DNA of 64,000 bases, taken from the NCBI GenBank assembly GCA_964016875.1, contig OZ024724.1, forward strand, positions 51,028,438-51,092,437. Direction: 5' to 3'. Both the position numbers and the translations under genes were made by a program. This document shows, one piece after another, positions 33,381-45,949 of this stretch. The notes below the pieces were generated by a model. The model had not been told where the DNA came from, ran no database searches, and saw only the letters and a list, made by a program, of their open reading frames with translations. The DNA comes from Fallopia convolvulus (taxonomy: Eukaryota; Streptophyta; Magnoliopsida; Caryophyllales; Polygonaceae). How positions within the stretch are numbered: position 1 is the stretch's first letter; the number at the start of each line of letters is the position of its first letter.

Positions 33381-33791
33381 TGTTCGACCCAGATTTTAAG
33401 TGACGAAGCGTTGAGCCATAGACAGAGAATCTCCAACGCATACAAAGCTACGGAAGATTTTCGGGAGCAACTAAGTCGGTTGGAGGAGAGAGGGTCCGAG
33501 ATATGTTTGTTACAAGATAGATTTTTCTCCAGATTGTATTCATTATAAGATAGAAATAAGCACAGATTTGTTAGTTAGAGATAAGATTATATCTTTGATT
33601 AAGATAGAATATGCTCTAGGGGGCTATATAAGTCGATGTAACCCTTAGGGGAAGGGGACGCTTAATTCACACTATTTCTTCTGATCTCTACATCAATAAA
33701 ACACACACCTTCGTTCATATTCTTCTTAGTTCATTCGATCAAGGCCCGATGTAAGCCAAGGTTCTACCTTTGGTAAATTTTGGCTCAAACA
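33381..33791 (+). repeat. Retand 3' LTR (about 411 bp)
   Basis: A short purine tract TTAGGGGTAT precedes TGTTCGACCCAG at 33381. A TATA box TATATAA is at 33626-33632, and AATAAAAC near 33695 could be the poly(A) signal. It ends CTCAAACA at 33791, after which LINE-1 zinc-finger sequence resumes. The start is inferred from the purine tract; there is no partner LTR to compare. Confidence 0.7.
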
Positions 33792-36700
33792 CACCCAACC
33801 AATGCATGAATGCACGATTCGTACTCACCACAAAAATCACAAAAAGGATCAGTTGTAATTTTCCATCGATGTAAATTGCCTTTACAAGGGAGCACATCTC
33901 GGGCAACTCTCCAAAGGAAATTCCGAATCCTAGGCATAACCGGAATTTTCTAGTTTTTTCCAGAAGGATCGAGCCAACCTCGGATCAGACAACTCCCCCA
34001 CTCCTCTTTTATTACTGTTGTTCTACATGATCATATGGTAAGCCGAGCGGACCGAGAATTCACCGTTCTTTTCAAAAAACCAGTAAAAGGAGTCTTCAAC
34101 AGAAAAATCAACCAGATGTAAACGAAGTATAGCTTTTGCATCAATCGGGAGCAACTTTTCACGTACAAGATCTTCATTCCATCAAGACGATTCCCAATCA
34201 ATCAACTCAATAACGCGAAGATTCTCATCTCCAACACTTGGATGAGAGATGACACAGAAGGAATTCTCTATAGGGATCCAGGGATCATAAACCTCAATCG
34301 TGGAACCATTTCCAACTTGGCGAATCAAACCAGATTCCAAAATTCCCTCGCGCTAACAATGCTCCGCCACATAAAACTAGGTTTAAAGTCAGCTTTAGCC
34401 TGTAAGAAATCCCCGTTTGGATAGTATTTTGCTTTAAGGAGTTTTGCAAGGAGCGAATTGGGCTGTTGAATCAATCTCCAACCCTATTTTGCAAGAAGAG
34501 CTAAGTTGAAAGCATGGAGATCCCTAAAACCGAGTCCACCCAAGTCTTTTGAATGGCCTAATCTTTTCCAACTCATCCAATGGATTCTTTTCTTATTTTG
34601 CTCCGAACCCCAGAAGAAATTGCATAATAACTGCTCAATCTCCTGACATAACTCGTTAGGCAATAGAAAACACGACATTGTATACATCAGAATGGCTTGG
34701 ACAACTACCTTGATCAACACTTCTTTGCATGCCCTTCAAAGTGTGCTTTCCTTCCACCCTTTAATCTTTTTCCACACTCTTTCTTTAACTTGCTGAAAAA
34801 TTATCTTTTTTGACCTCCCCACTATAGTCGGGAGCCCCAAATAACGATTGTGCTTCTCAACTTCATTAACCTGAAGTACACTTTGAATATCTTGCCTCCG
34901 CTCAGCCTGCACATTCTTGCTAAAAGATAGTTCAGATTTTGCAAAATTCACCTATTGTCCCGATGCTGCTCCATAGACATGGAGAATATTGACAATCTCT
35001 TGCGCTTGTTGACATGTAGCTCTAGCAAAAAGAACACTATCGTACGCAAAAAACAGATGAGACACAGAAGGAGCATTCCGTGCAATCTTCATTCCATGAA
35101 GTCGACCGACATTCTCACTCTGTCGAATAATACCAGCAAGCCCCTCATCACAAAGTAAAAACAGATAGGGTGAAAGAGGGTCTCCCTACCGTAAACCACG
35201 ACACGGCTTGAAGACTTTTGATGGTGAACCTTCCATAAGCACTGAGAGGGATACACTTTTTACACACCTCATGATAATTCTCGTCCACTCAGATGCAAAA
35301 CCGAGCCGACCCAAACACTGTTCTAAATAAGGCCACTCCACTCTATCATAAGCCTTTACCATGTCCAGTTTAAGCGCCATAAAACCTGTTTTTCCTACCG
35401 TCTTGTTCTTCATGTAGTGAAAGACTTCGAAAGTAGAAAGCACATTATTAGTGATTAGACGTCCTGGAACAAAAGCACTTTACATAAACTGATAGGCCGG
35501 AGATAACCTTGTGAAGCACAGTCTTGAACCTGTTCACCAACACCTTAGATATAATTTTATATAGCGCATTACATAAACTGATAGGCCGGAGATCCTGCAT
35601 TCTGATAGGGTCACGAATCTTTGAAATGAGAGAAATTAAAGTATGGTTAAAATTTTCATGAAAATCACCACCATTAAGAATATCAATACAGAAATTCACA
35701 ACATCAACACCAATAATATTCCAATGGTGTTGATAAAATAATGCTGACATGCCATCAGGGCCTGGAGATTTTGTAGGATGCATAGAAAAAAGGGCAGAAT
35801 ATACCTCCTCTCCTACGAAGGGACGTAGAAGCTCAGAGTTTTCGTCGTCCGATATTATAGGCGAGATTCCTTGAGGAACCGTGGTAGAAAGTGCATTAAG
35901 GTCAAATTTAAAGAGCCCACTGAAATAATCAACAACCACCTTAGCCTTGCCTTCCACACTTCTCTAGGCCATACTGTCAGAATCTATCAATCTTCTGATT
36001 TTATTCCGCTTTCGCCTTCCATTTACTTTTTGATGGAAAAAAGCGGAATTTCTATCCCCCCACTTGAACTCATTCGCCTTAGCACATTGGAACCATAGCA
36101 CCTCCTCTTTTCCATCAAATCATTCTCCTCCTTTTCCAAGGCCCTTCTTTTTGCAACCAAAGCACCTGTCATCCCTTGCTTATTCATTTCCCTCAATTTC
36201 TCTCGAACTGAATTTAGTCTAAAACAAACATTACCAAACTCTTGCTGGTTCCAATCTTTCAGAGAGTCAACACATCTTTCAATTTTTTCCATCACTCCTC
36301 CATACCTAACACCAGAATTCGGGTTTCGCCATTCATTTTCTATAATATGATTGCACCCATTATTCAAGGTCCACATCGCCTCGAATCTGAACGACCTTGC
36401 ACCCCTTCGACCCTCATCATGAATCACCTCTTCCCGAAAGAAATCAATCACAATTGGAACATGATCCGAGCCCGCTCTATTTAAAGTGATGAACATTCGC
36501 TCCAGGAAAGATCTCCAACCAGGCCGAGTTAGCAAAGCCCAAATCAAGTCTTTCAGCAATAAAATCAACACCCACACAGCCGTTATCCCACGTGAATCTT
36601 GGTCCCGAAAAAATCAGATCATTCAAACTGTGATGCTCAAGAATGCTTCTAAAGCTGGCCATGTCACATACATCAGGTCTATTCCCGCAACATTATCATC

Positions 36701-37147
36701 CTCACTCAATATTTGGCTAAAATCACCTAAACAAAGACAACCACCAAAATCATCTTGCCTAAGCCGATCCAACAAAGACCAACAGAGATGCTTTTCTTCC
36801 TTTCATGGCCAACCGTAGAAGCCAGTAAAACGCCAATCCCCACCACCTTCTGCACATTTCACTGACGCATCAATGTGGTGTGCAATGTAAGAGAGAATAG
36901 TGACATGAACATCATTCTCCCAAAATAACCCTAACCCTCCCGATCTTCCAACACAGTCCACTGAAAAACATCCCGCATACCCTATTTTAGCCCTCACATA
37001 CTCCATTCTTCTTCTATCACATTTGGTTTCCATGAGGAAAACCATTTTTGGGGTCTCTCTCCTCACTACACTAGTGAGTCTATTAACTACGCAGGCCTTC
37101 CCCAATCCCCGACAGTTATAGCTCAACACATTCATGGCTCCCGGCAA
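33792..37147 (-). pseudogene. LINE-1 ORF2: endonuclease, RT and RT zinc finger
   Basis: It starts MPGAMNVLSYNCRGLGKACV, the AP-type endonuclease N-terminus. A TGA at 36805-36803 and a shift near 36550 break the endonuclease. RT has FHPTKSPGPDGMSALFYQ-like MHPTKSPGPDG, ISLCNALYKIISKVL, FVPGRLITNN and LKLDMVKAYDRVEW. The catalytic FADD reads FAYD (near 35045), so one metal ligand is lost. A 23-base templated insertion lies near 35482. The zinc finger (CDFCGEYESCIHALVGC) ends at the Retand LTR. RNase H lies in two further pieces. The whole is inactive. Confidence 0.88.
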
Positions 37148-37353
37148 GACGAACTCGTCCCTCCCGCCGATATATCAATAATTTGTTTTTTCCTTCCCAC
37201 ATCTGCATCCACCATCTCACAATCACCCTCCTCACGATCCCTTTTCCCTTGTTTTTCCCTCAGTGTAGTTTTTTCTCCTCTGCCCTAGCCAGTCTTTTCC
37301 ATTTCTTATTTTCTTTTTCCTTCACTCCGTTTACTAACTTTGCCCCCACACTC

Positions 37354-38522
37354 TCATTTTCTTTTTTCCCCCGCTTTAAATACCATATCATTTGATTCCC
37401 CTCCTCCCTCCCCTACATGTAGTTTTTCTACCCCTCCTGCATGCATTTTCCTCACCTCACCTACATTTTGCATCAGCGCCTTCTCTTTTTTCTTACCCCC
37501 TTCTCCTACTCCTTCTCTTAGAGCTTCCCCTTCAGTCTCCTTTTCCAAGGTCACCTGCGCCATCTTTGATTGCATTTGGTTGGTCACTTCTTCAAGCTCT
37601 TTATTCGAGCTTCCTTCCCCAACCTTCTCATTTTGATTTGAAATTTTATATTCTTCCTTAACATCAGCCTCATCAAGAAGAGCCAACAATGACTTTCTAC
37701 TTTTGTTTTTTGTTATTGAGTCCTGTGACTTGCAATTTTCTTTCCCAGTCAACGTCGCCATTATGGACCTCTTCTGGTCTCTCTCTTTTTCAGACCGTGG
37801 CTGCCAATGACGGAGTGGCGACGCTCTCATCCAATCCCCATACTCCCGGTTAATTCTTTTTGGCTCCTCCGATGTACAATCCATCTCAACATGACCCACG
37901 CAGCCGCATGAGTAACAAAAGTTTGGCAACTTTTCATGCTTTATATCAACCCATATTTTCTTCCTATGTATATTCATGATCAAACCCCTGTGTAAAGGCT
38001 TCAACACATTGATTAGAACCCTGAATCGGAGATAACGAGCACACACAAGAAATTCGTCTTCATCTACTTCCTGCAAACCTCCAAAAGCTCGTCCAATCGC
38101 TTCAGCATTCTCCTTCGTCATTGCATCGATAGGAAGATCATATACCCTAATCCAGAATGGAACTGAATCAACTACTATCTTTGATGGTTGTTCGAACCCC
38201 GGCTCTTTCAATGCCAATAGCGCCCTATCAAAAGACCAGGGTCCCCCTTTGAGCATCACATCCCTATCACCCTTGTCAACAAAGGTAAATAGAAAAAGGT
38301 TATGACGCAATTCTCTGAAGATGAAGCCCCAACGCAACTTCCATGCACCCGTCATCGTTGCTTTTAGGGCAAACTGTTGAAAGGCCTTTGTGTCATTAAC
38401 GATCCAACAAGAGTCAATCTTTGTGATGTTCCAATGCCCTTGTTCGGATCAACACTTGCTTCAACTTCAGCATATTCATCTTCTGTCAATTGAAAATCTC
38501 TTCTCTTTCCATGCTCATCCAT
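37354..38522 (-). pseudogene. LINE-1 ORF1: DUF4283 and CCHC zinc-knuckle protein
   Basis: The likely start is at 38522 (MDEHGKRRDFQLTEDEYAEV). A one-base deletion near 38366 shifts the frame into MTGAWKLRWGFIFRELRHNL. Then come GPWSFDRALLALKEPG and FWIRVYDLPIDAMTKENAEA (DUF4283) and a zinc knuckle CYSCGCVGHVEMDC. The rest is Lys/Glu-rich with low complexity. This is the usual ORF1 RNA-binding protein of plant L1-like elements. The upstream stretch to about 38700, with AACCCTAG-type leader sequence, is probably the LINE 5' UTR. Confidence 0.85.
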
Positions 38523-38700
38523 CTGTAAACCCTAAAAAATTGACCTCACTTTCCACCACTGTCGAACCCCGCACGATACCGGCGAGAAACCCTAGCCCCC
38601 ACGGCCCTAGGTCGGAGAGATGGCTGAACGTTATCGGAAATAGCCAAGAGAACTATCGCCGAAGAAACGCTCTCAATGCCCTAGGTTTTTCTTACTCATG

Positions 38701-40037
38701 GCTAATGGGTTGTCTTGAATTGGGGAAGAACAAGAGTTTTGGTGTAATGTTTAGTGTGTTAATATAAGTAAAAACCCAACATTTATTTGTAAACCGGGAA
38801 TTTTTTGTTAGACCCAAAACTTTGGTGAGAAAAAGGACTTATATGTCCATCAAAGCCTACTTAAAATACCAATATGTCCTAAGTAGGCCATTAAAAACAC
38901 CTAATTGTCTTTTCAGCCTCAAATACTATTGCAAAACCGATTTTAAAACAAATTACTAACCTGACTTCTCAAACGATAAATCGAATCCACCCAAAGCACT
39001 CACGACTTACCCATAAAGCAAACACATAAAAATTATCCTATAAATATATATTAGAATCCAAATACACATATGTAGATACCTTTTATCATCCATATTAAAG
39101 ATGATTTGACCAATGTCTTATCAAGACAATGCTACCAAGATTAAAATAAATATATTCATGTTGCTACATGTTGGCTCGTATCTTGTACAACTCTACCCCT
39201 TTTCAACCTCCTAATGGTCAAAACTAATCATGAAATTAAGGTACATAGTTATGTTACCTCTCATTTATTTATCTGTTTGGATAACACAAAGCCTCGATTC
39301 CTAATACAAAAGTTAGGAATTACGTTGGTTTCAAGAAAGGAGACTTTGTGAACTACATTTGAGTTATTCTTATGTTAACTTAGCCCATCAAACTTTGGAC
39401 AATCATATATTAGTAAGTATATATAAATCTTATAAGACTTTGTAAGCCTTTATTTCTTATATATGTTAGTAAAGTAGGAGAGATTTGCACGAGCATGTTT
39501 TCCTAGTTGGTTATAAAGTGCATATACATTATATTGCAAGATGACATATGATTTGTAACTTAATTTGAAGATAAATCGCATAAATTCAAAATCATCAAAT
39601 CATCGTTAATTAATAATAAAAAAAGAAATCAAAACATAATTAATATGTATTTAATAAACAACTTGGAAAACATATCTATGCAATACACATGGCATTCTCT
39701 TCTACTTTACTAATATCAAATCTTATAAGATGTGAATTTACAATAAAATGTATATGCACTTTAATTTGAAGATGAAATGCTTAAATTTGCAAGTATTAAA
39801 TGGTAACTAATTTATATTAGAAAAGAATCAAAACATAAGTCAAGCCCAATTAAATTTTGAAAGCATCTCTACAAATCTTCTTTACAGGAAAATTTGAATA
39901 CCATCAATGTATTATCACACTAAATGAATTCATTTAAATGTATATGTATGTTAAAATATTTTTATTGTAACTACTAAAGATCTTATACCATATCATACAT
40001 GTAATATTATCACACTAAATGCATTCATTTACTTGCT
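38701..40037. other. Intergenic, no gene recognised
   Basis: AT-rich sequence upstream of the small-peptide gene. A 20-odd base direct repeat (TATTATCACACTAAATG then ATTCATTTA) occurs at 39910 and 40005, within 230 bases of the start codon. It could be a promoter repeat. No coding sequence was seen. Confidence 0.45.
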
Positions 40038-40044
40038 ATATAAG
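40038..40044 (+). promoter_or_regulatory. TATA box of the cysteine-rich peptide gene
   Basis: TATATAA in the context TTGCTATATAAGCATT lies 91 bases before the start codon. That leaves room for a 5' UTR of about 60 bases. Confidence 0.6.
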
Positions 40045-40134
40045 CATTAGAATCAAACGAAAAATGCAAGGCAAACATCTAAATTGTACGTGAAACAATT
40101 CGATACAAAAATCAGACAATTCATATATTCATCC

Positions 40135-40669
40135 ATGACAACTCTTCAGGGTAACAAGGATTTGATGATGCTAATATGCTTGGTTCTCATGTACATGACT
40201 ACGGTTTTGGCAACCTCCAACGGTATATAAATTTATATATTTGAATTTGCTAGAATTCTCACTCTTGTTTTCATATACCCCATTTGTTTCTTAGTAGAAA
40301 AATTATGTAATGTTTCAAACTATGATGTGATATTACAATTGATATATATATATATATATATATATTAAGGGATGTGGAAAAAAATACATTAGAAAAATAT
40401 GCATTTTCTAATGTGGTTCACAAATAGCTAGTTTAAATTAAGTAATTACTTGGATTTTTCATAACTGATATGATTAATTTTATTTGATTTGTATAGTGGA
40501 AAGGATTCCAAGGTTAACAATAGAAGAGTGCAAGGTGAACTGTCTCTATAAGTGTGCTCGTGGTTCCCCGCATGTGTACGAAGAATGTAAAAGGAATTGT
40601 TTTGCTGAATGCATTCACAATCTATCACATTCCCCTGATTCCTTAAATCAAGAACTTCCATGGATGTAA
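40135..40669 (+). CDS. Secreted six-cysteine peptide, thionin-like
   Basis: Two exons, 40135-40222 and 40497-40669, with a GT...AG intron holding a (TA)n run at 40341-40366. They give 86 residues. Residues 1-26 are a signal peptide (hydrophobic MMLICLVLMYMTTVLA). The mature part has six cysteines, C41-x3-C45-x3-C49-x10-C60-x3-C64-x3-C68, a doubled CxxxCxxxC helix pattern. This resembles plant thionin-like and other small defence or signalling peptides; helical-hairpin peptides share the CxxxC half-motif. The class is inferred from pattern only and the target is unknown. A LINE begins about 40 bases after the stop, so the native 3' UTR and poly(A) site may be displaced. Confidence 0.72.
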
Positions 40670-40710
40670 TTTATAATTTATCCTTACTGCCAATATGAAT
40701 AAGATATGTT

Positions 40711-42950
40711 TGGTTACATGATTTTCATGTGGAACTGCAGAGGCATTAAGCGTAGATTTTTTTTGGACAGAAATCAGCGCTTTATGTTACCTTGAAAATA
40801 TTCACCTAATATCTCTAGTAGGAACAAAAGTCCATGACCCGCCTGACTGTAAAACACGGCAAAAAACTGGCTTTGACTCCTTGGCTTTGACTCCTTGGAA
40901 TTTATTCCGGCAAATGGATTCGCCAGGGGATCTGTATTCTCATGAAGGGTTCACAACTCTCGAATGAAACAATTCATACTATCCACAAAGATAACCGATT
41001 CATCGGTTTCCATTATGCAAATTTAGAAACCAACAATGAAATGATCATCATATTTGCCTACGCACCGCCAAGGGCACAAGACAAGGAACAGTTCTGGATA
41101 AAGTTAAAAGATTTTATCAAGAATTGTAACCTCCCTTGCATCCTTATGGGAGACCTCAACGAAATCCAACACCTAGATGAAAAACAAGGGGGTGCAAATC
41201 CAAACCACTCCAGATTTGAAGGGCTTATCAATTTTAAAAATGACTGTGACGTATGTGATATTCCTACATTTGGCAATAAATTTACCTAGAGAAGATCCAA
41301 AAAACCTCGAAAATACTACCTTTAAGAAATAGACCGCACCCTAGTTAACAACTAGATTATCCAATTGTACCTATCTATAGCGACCAAAAACCACGCCTTC
41401 TCATCTTCTGATCATTTCCTTATCTCGTGCGACCTCCCAACAGGAGTTCCATTCAAAGTGCAACCATTCAAATTTGAGATGATGTGGACCTCTAGAAAGG
41501 ACTTCCAAAACGTCATCAAGCAAGTCTGGTGCTTCAATGCGAGTGGATCCCACATGTTTAATTTCACAAAAAAAACACAACTACTTAAAACAAAAGCGAA
41601 AACATGGAATAAACATATGTTTGGAAATATTTTCGAACAAATTAAAAAACTTGATGAAGATCTACTTCACATTCAAAACGATATCATTGAACACAAAAAC
41701 ACGCAACTAATTCAAAAGCAAGAAAGACTTTTGAAGAAACGGCCATGCCTCATTAATTTCCACAACTCCTATTGGAAACAAAGGGCTAAAAACAACCACA
41801 TTAAACTAAATGATAAAAAAAACCCAAATGCTTCCACCGGATTGCAAGAGGTAGAAGGAATAGAACCAATATCAAAGAAATCCGCACAGCGGATGGTACG
41901 CAAATCACATGACTAGAAAACATTAAAACAGAAATTAAACGGGACTTCCAAAACCACTTTCGGGCCTTGGAAATAAACCGTAGAAAACTCCAAAACATGA
42001 CCCAAACTATCCAAAAAGAAATAACCGATGCAGACAACACAGAGCTCACAAAACCGGTATCGAACATTGAAATCAAGAATGCTATGTTCGATATCGGGGA
42101 TGAAAAATAACCCGGCCTAGACAGTATGCCGACAAGTTTCTATAAAAAAAATATTGGCACTTTGTTGGCCCTGACGTTATCAAAGTTGTTAAAAGCATTT
42201 TTCATACAGGAAATATTTTAAAACAAATTAACCACACTTTTATAACCCTACTGCCCAAATGCAAAAACCCCAAATCAACCAACCACTACAGGTCAATTAG
42301 CCTATACAACACCATCTATAAAGTAATCTCAAATATTCTAACAAACCGCCTAAAAACGTCTTGAACAAACTTATCCACCCGATGCAAGGGGCGTTCGTCC
42401 AGAACCGAAGCATCCATGATAACACACTCGTTGCGCATGAGATCTTCCACTCCTTCCACAATAAATATGGGCGAGAGGGTTGGATCGTAATCAAACTTGA
42501 CATGGAAAAGCTTATGATCGAATCGGCTGGGAATTCTTGGTCGATATCCTTCACAAATTCGGCTTTCTTGATAAATTCTTGAGTTGGACCGAAGAATGTG
42601 TTCAGATAATATCCTTCTCTGTCCTTGTCAACAACGGACCAACAGAACAATTCTACCCCCAACGGGGTCTCAGGCAAGGGGGTCCCCTATCACCATACTT
42701 ATTTATTCTTGCCAATGAGATTCTCGCGAGACAACTCCATCTATTGAGTACCAACCCAAAAAGTGGCATCGAGACCAAATATCAAGACGATATCATCATC
42801 TTTGCTCAAGCTAATGGCCAAGCTCGCAAAAGTATTAAAGAAATTATCGATGGCAACTGTCAGATTTCTGGCCAAAAAGTCAATTTCCACAAATCCGCTT
42901 TCCAGGTCACCAAAAACACAAATAACAATACAAAGGAAGAGATAAATAGA
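40711..42950 (+). pseudogene. LINE-2 ORF2, endonuclease and RT part
   Basis: Endonuclease motifs: MWNCRGI, FAYAPPRAQDKEQFW, LMGDLNEIQHLDE, SSDHFLISC. RT motifs: HYRSISLYNTIYKVIS near 42280, GAFVQNRSIHDNTLVAHEI, IVIKLDMEK, QRGLRQGGPLSPYLFIL, and the catalytic region YQDDIIIFAQ, which has lost its preceding FA through a short deletion. There are many stops and shifts. The last codons KEEIN run into the Athila LTR at 42951. Confidence 0.85.
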
Positions 42951-43767
42951 TGGAGGAGAGTAAGAGGAGCATGACTAGGAATGAAGAGGTGAAGATACTC
43001 GAAGAAATCTCGAAGAAATCCAAAAGAGGATTGAAAAATATCAAAGAGACGAGACCAAATCAAGACTCGTTACCGACCTTGGGGGGTCGGTACTGAGGCA
43101 TTCAGGAAGTTTAAAGTTCAGCAAAGTTTGAAGAGTCTACCGACCCTAAAGGGGGTCGTTACCGAGGTGTCGGTAGACGAAAGTTGAAGCAATTAATGTT
43201 TGTGATTCAATCGAAAGAGGAAGTTATAAACTTGAATTGAGATAAAGTTTGATAACGAAAGTTGAAAACTTTGGATCAAAATAAGTAGGTAAAGTAAGTT
43301 GATTTATGAAAATTGATTGATTTACTTGTTTATTCAACGAAAGTTGATAACTTTATGTTAAAGGCATGATTTTTGTGATTTGTATTATCTGATCGCATGA
43401 TTATGTTGTGGTGGACCCTTATCCTAGATTTTTCTCTTACTTGTTAGTCAAATCTTAACCTAGTTATACCTCGTTACCGAGTCTCTGAAAGTCGGTACTG
43501 AGTTTGCAATTTTCTTTGTTTGTTGCTTTGTCAATGTTCATTTGTGCATCTTTACCGACCTTGACTGGGTTGATCCGACCTGTGTTGTACTTTGATTGGT
43601 TGTTTTACTTTGCTTCTTTCTCGTTTCTTGCTTTGTTTTGTTTGTTCTTTTTCCTTTTTAGTTTAGTAATTAAACACAACCTCGCTTCCCGTGGACAAAC
43701 CTGACTCCCTTGTACTCAACAGGGTCTTGATTATAAATTTATTTGTTGTCAAGAAACCCTCTCAACA
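42951..43767 (+). repeat. Athila 5' LTR (817 bp)
   Basis: It begins TGGAGGAGAGTAAGAGG at the LINE-2 junction and ends CCTCTCAACA, two bases before the primer site. It contains four copies of the GTTACCGA/GTCGGTAC motif. There is no partner LTR for comparison, so the start rests on the loss of LINE reading frame and the TG. Confidence 0.75.
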
Positions 43768-43768
43768 A

Positions 43769-43786
43769 ATTGGTGCCGTTGCTGGG
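43769..43786 (+). other. Athila primer-binding site
   Basis: ATTGGTGCCGTTGCTGGG follows the LTR. It resembles the TGGCGCCGTTGCCGGGG tRNA-Asp site of Athila elements with two or three changes. Confidence 0.8.
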
Positions 43787-43980
43787 GAGGCGATAGCGAT
43801 GTGTTTAGTTGATTTGTCGGTTTGGGAATAGCCCTGCCCCGTTTGTGTCTCTAATTAGTTTACTTTTGTTTGTTTTCTCAACCTATGCAAGCATGAAGAT
43901 GTCGGCTTGAATTTGAACAACTTGATTACTATTCTGAGCCTAAACGTATTCTTCATCGCAGGAGACGAGAAAATTGTACC

Positions 43981-45908
43981 ATGGCTACAACACCTGAAGA
44001 GATGGATCAGCAGATGGATGCTCTTCGCGAGCAGATGGAAGCGTTGAAAGCTCAAAAAGACGATGATGTTGAGGCCGAATGTGAACGAGAAAACACTACC
44101 CGTTTGAAAGAGCACTTGAATGCTATCCCTAGGAATGTCAAGCAGTACATGCACCCAGAACTGAGGGTGTCAGAATCAGCAATCGTGCTTCTAGAGATAG
44201 AGAAAGCCTTAAAGATCAAATCTCAATTTATATCCTTGATTAAGAGGGCTCAGTTTGAAGGGAAACCCACTGAGTGCCCAATGGAGCATATTAGAAATTT
44301 TGTTGATTTATGTGACACTATTTCTGATGATGATGTTTCGTTAGAATATGTTCAATTGAAAGCTTTCAAGTGGCCCCTTGCAGGAAAGACTCTGAGTTGG
44401 TTAGAGAGCCTACCTCCGAGGTTGCTTAGGACATGGAGAGCTTTGCATGACCTATTCATGACAAAGTTCTTTCCTCTAGCCAAAACTACAGAGTTAAGGA
44501 AACACATCACCTCTTACCACCAGCTGCCTAATGAGACCTTTGTGGAGACATGGGAGAGATTCAAGGAGATGCTTAGACAATGCCCTACCCATGGACAACC
44601 ACAATACGTACTCCAGGAGATCTTCTAATTCTTTCATGGGATAAATGCTAAAACGAAAAACCGCATCAATCTACATACTGTTTGTGGTTTCATTTAAATG
44701 GATCCTGATGAGGCATGAGCATTACTAGACAAGCTCACCAAATAGATGTCATGTACGGGACACAGCAGGCCTCCCAACCACAAAGGAGGCTCTACAATCC
44801 AAATATTGAGGTTCATTCCGATGTCAAAAACCAATTCTTGCAAGATGAAGTCAACCGACTGAAGAAACAGGTAAGTTTTCTGAAAACCTCTCAACAATGT
44901 CTAGAATGCTGCTCTAATGGCCATAGTACAGTTGCTTGCACTAACATTGAGCAGGTAAGAGTCGTTGAGACCTATGTTGATGCTAATTATATGAGAGGTC
45001 AATACAGAAACCCGCCTAACAACTATGACAGGAACAACAACTATCCTACTTGGGAAAGTTCCAACCAAGGTCAAGGCTATGCACCCCCTCCACAGGACAG
45101 AAGGCATGCACCCTATAGGCCTTCGGGCTATCAGGAGCCACCTTCATGGGTACAAGGGTTGCAAGAGGGTATTAATGGAGTCCACAACAAGAATGACGGA
45201 TCCCGTTCTGACCTAAAAGGTGTACATGTACAACCGGGGGAGATCGAAACTTGGAGAAAGAGTGTAAATTCCCAATTAGGTAACCTTACTGCACAGATTC
45301 CAAGACCTCAAGGGCAACTCCCAGACCGTCCCGAGGAAAATCCTAGAGGACAAATAGCAGCCATACACCTGAGGAGCGGAAAGATGTTGCCAGGACGTGC
45401 TGAGTCCAAAAAAAAAGAGCACGGTAACGAAGATGATGTCTCAGTTCAGATCGATAACGACCCAATAAGGGTCGATACCGATCCTAAGACAGTCGGTACC
45501 AATCAACTCAAGGGCGATAAAGACCCCTCCAACCCATGTAAGTCTTTGAAACCAACTCCTTCTCTTCCTAACAAGGTCGATAACGACCCTTCCATGGTCA
45601 GTACCAACCAATCTCCAGCACCGCTCGACCCCCTTGTCGATGCGGTAAAGACACCTCTCGAGCCCGTGTTGGTTCCGAGACTGACGAAGACTCTTCCCTT
45701 CACCTCTAAAAAGTCCAAGGACTCTACAGAAGGGAAGCTTAGGCGTTTTGTAAAGGTTCTTCAGGGCTTAAATATTCTCAATCCATTCGCTGAGGCCCTA
45801 AGCGAAATGTCAGCTTACACAAAATTTTTAAAAGAAATATTGAGCAGGAAGAGGTCTATATCCGAGCTGACTAACGAAGTCCGATCCTTGGAGCTTCCAA
45901 AAAACTAG
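43981..45908 (+). pseudogene. gag: Athila gag
   Basis: The start is at 43981 (MATTPEEMDQQMDALREQM, coiled-coil-like). The gag core has FEGKPTECPMEHIRNFVDLC, LAGKTLSWLESLPPR, WRALHDLFMTKFFPLAKT and QLPNETFVETWERFKEML. Stops and a shift interrupt it around 44628-44720. It continues to 45908 with a zinc-knuckle remnant, CLECCSNGHSTVAC, and a Pro-rich tail. The tail has three DNDP/DTDP...VGT peptide repeats encoded by the recurring palindromic DNA motif. Confidence 0.83.
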
Positions 45909-45949
45909 GTGACCCAGGTAAGTTTGCTATTACCATTGGTATTGGAGCT

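Larger units (their letters stand above)
14909..33791 (+). mobile_element. Retand-type (Ty3 Tat) LTR retrotransposon, 5' end missing
   Basis: The order is gag, protease start, [Tekay insertion], protease end, RT, RNase H, second (archaeal-type) RNase H, integrase, an antisense ORF, and a 3' LTR. A second RNase H plus an antisense ORF after integrase is the hallmark of the Tat lineage, Retand group. The 5' LTR, primer site and gag start are absent; the left junction is directly in gag next to LINE-1. The right LTR ends at LINE-1 sequence. The damage to gag and pol is moderate: several stops and four one-base shifts. Confidence 0.88.
5326..38700 (-). mobile_element. LINE-1: L1-like retrotransposon, split by CACTA and Retand insertions
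   Basis: Minus-strand pieces at about 38700-33792, 14908-14732 and 5727-5326 read in LINE order: 5' leader, ORF1, endonuclease, RT, RT zinc finger, RNase H, A-tail. The tail appears on the plus strand as T-runs at 5326-5338 and 5353-5363. Removing the CACTA rejoins the RNase H reading frame exactly. At the Retand junction about 0.4 kb of LINE (between zinc finger and RNase H) is missing together with the left end of the Retand. The 5' limit is approximate and no convincing target duplication was found. All reading frames are broken. Confidence 0.8.
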
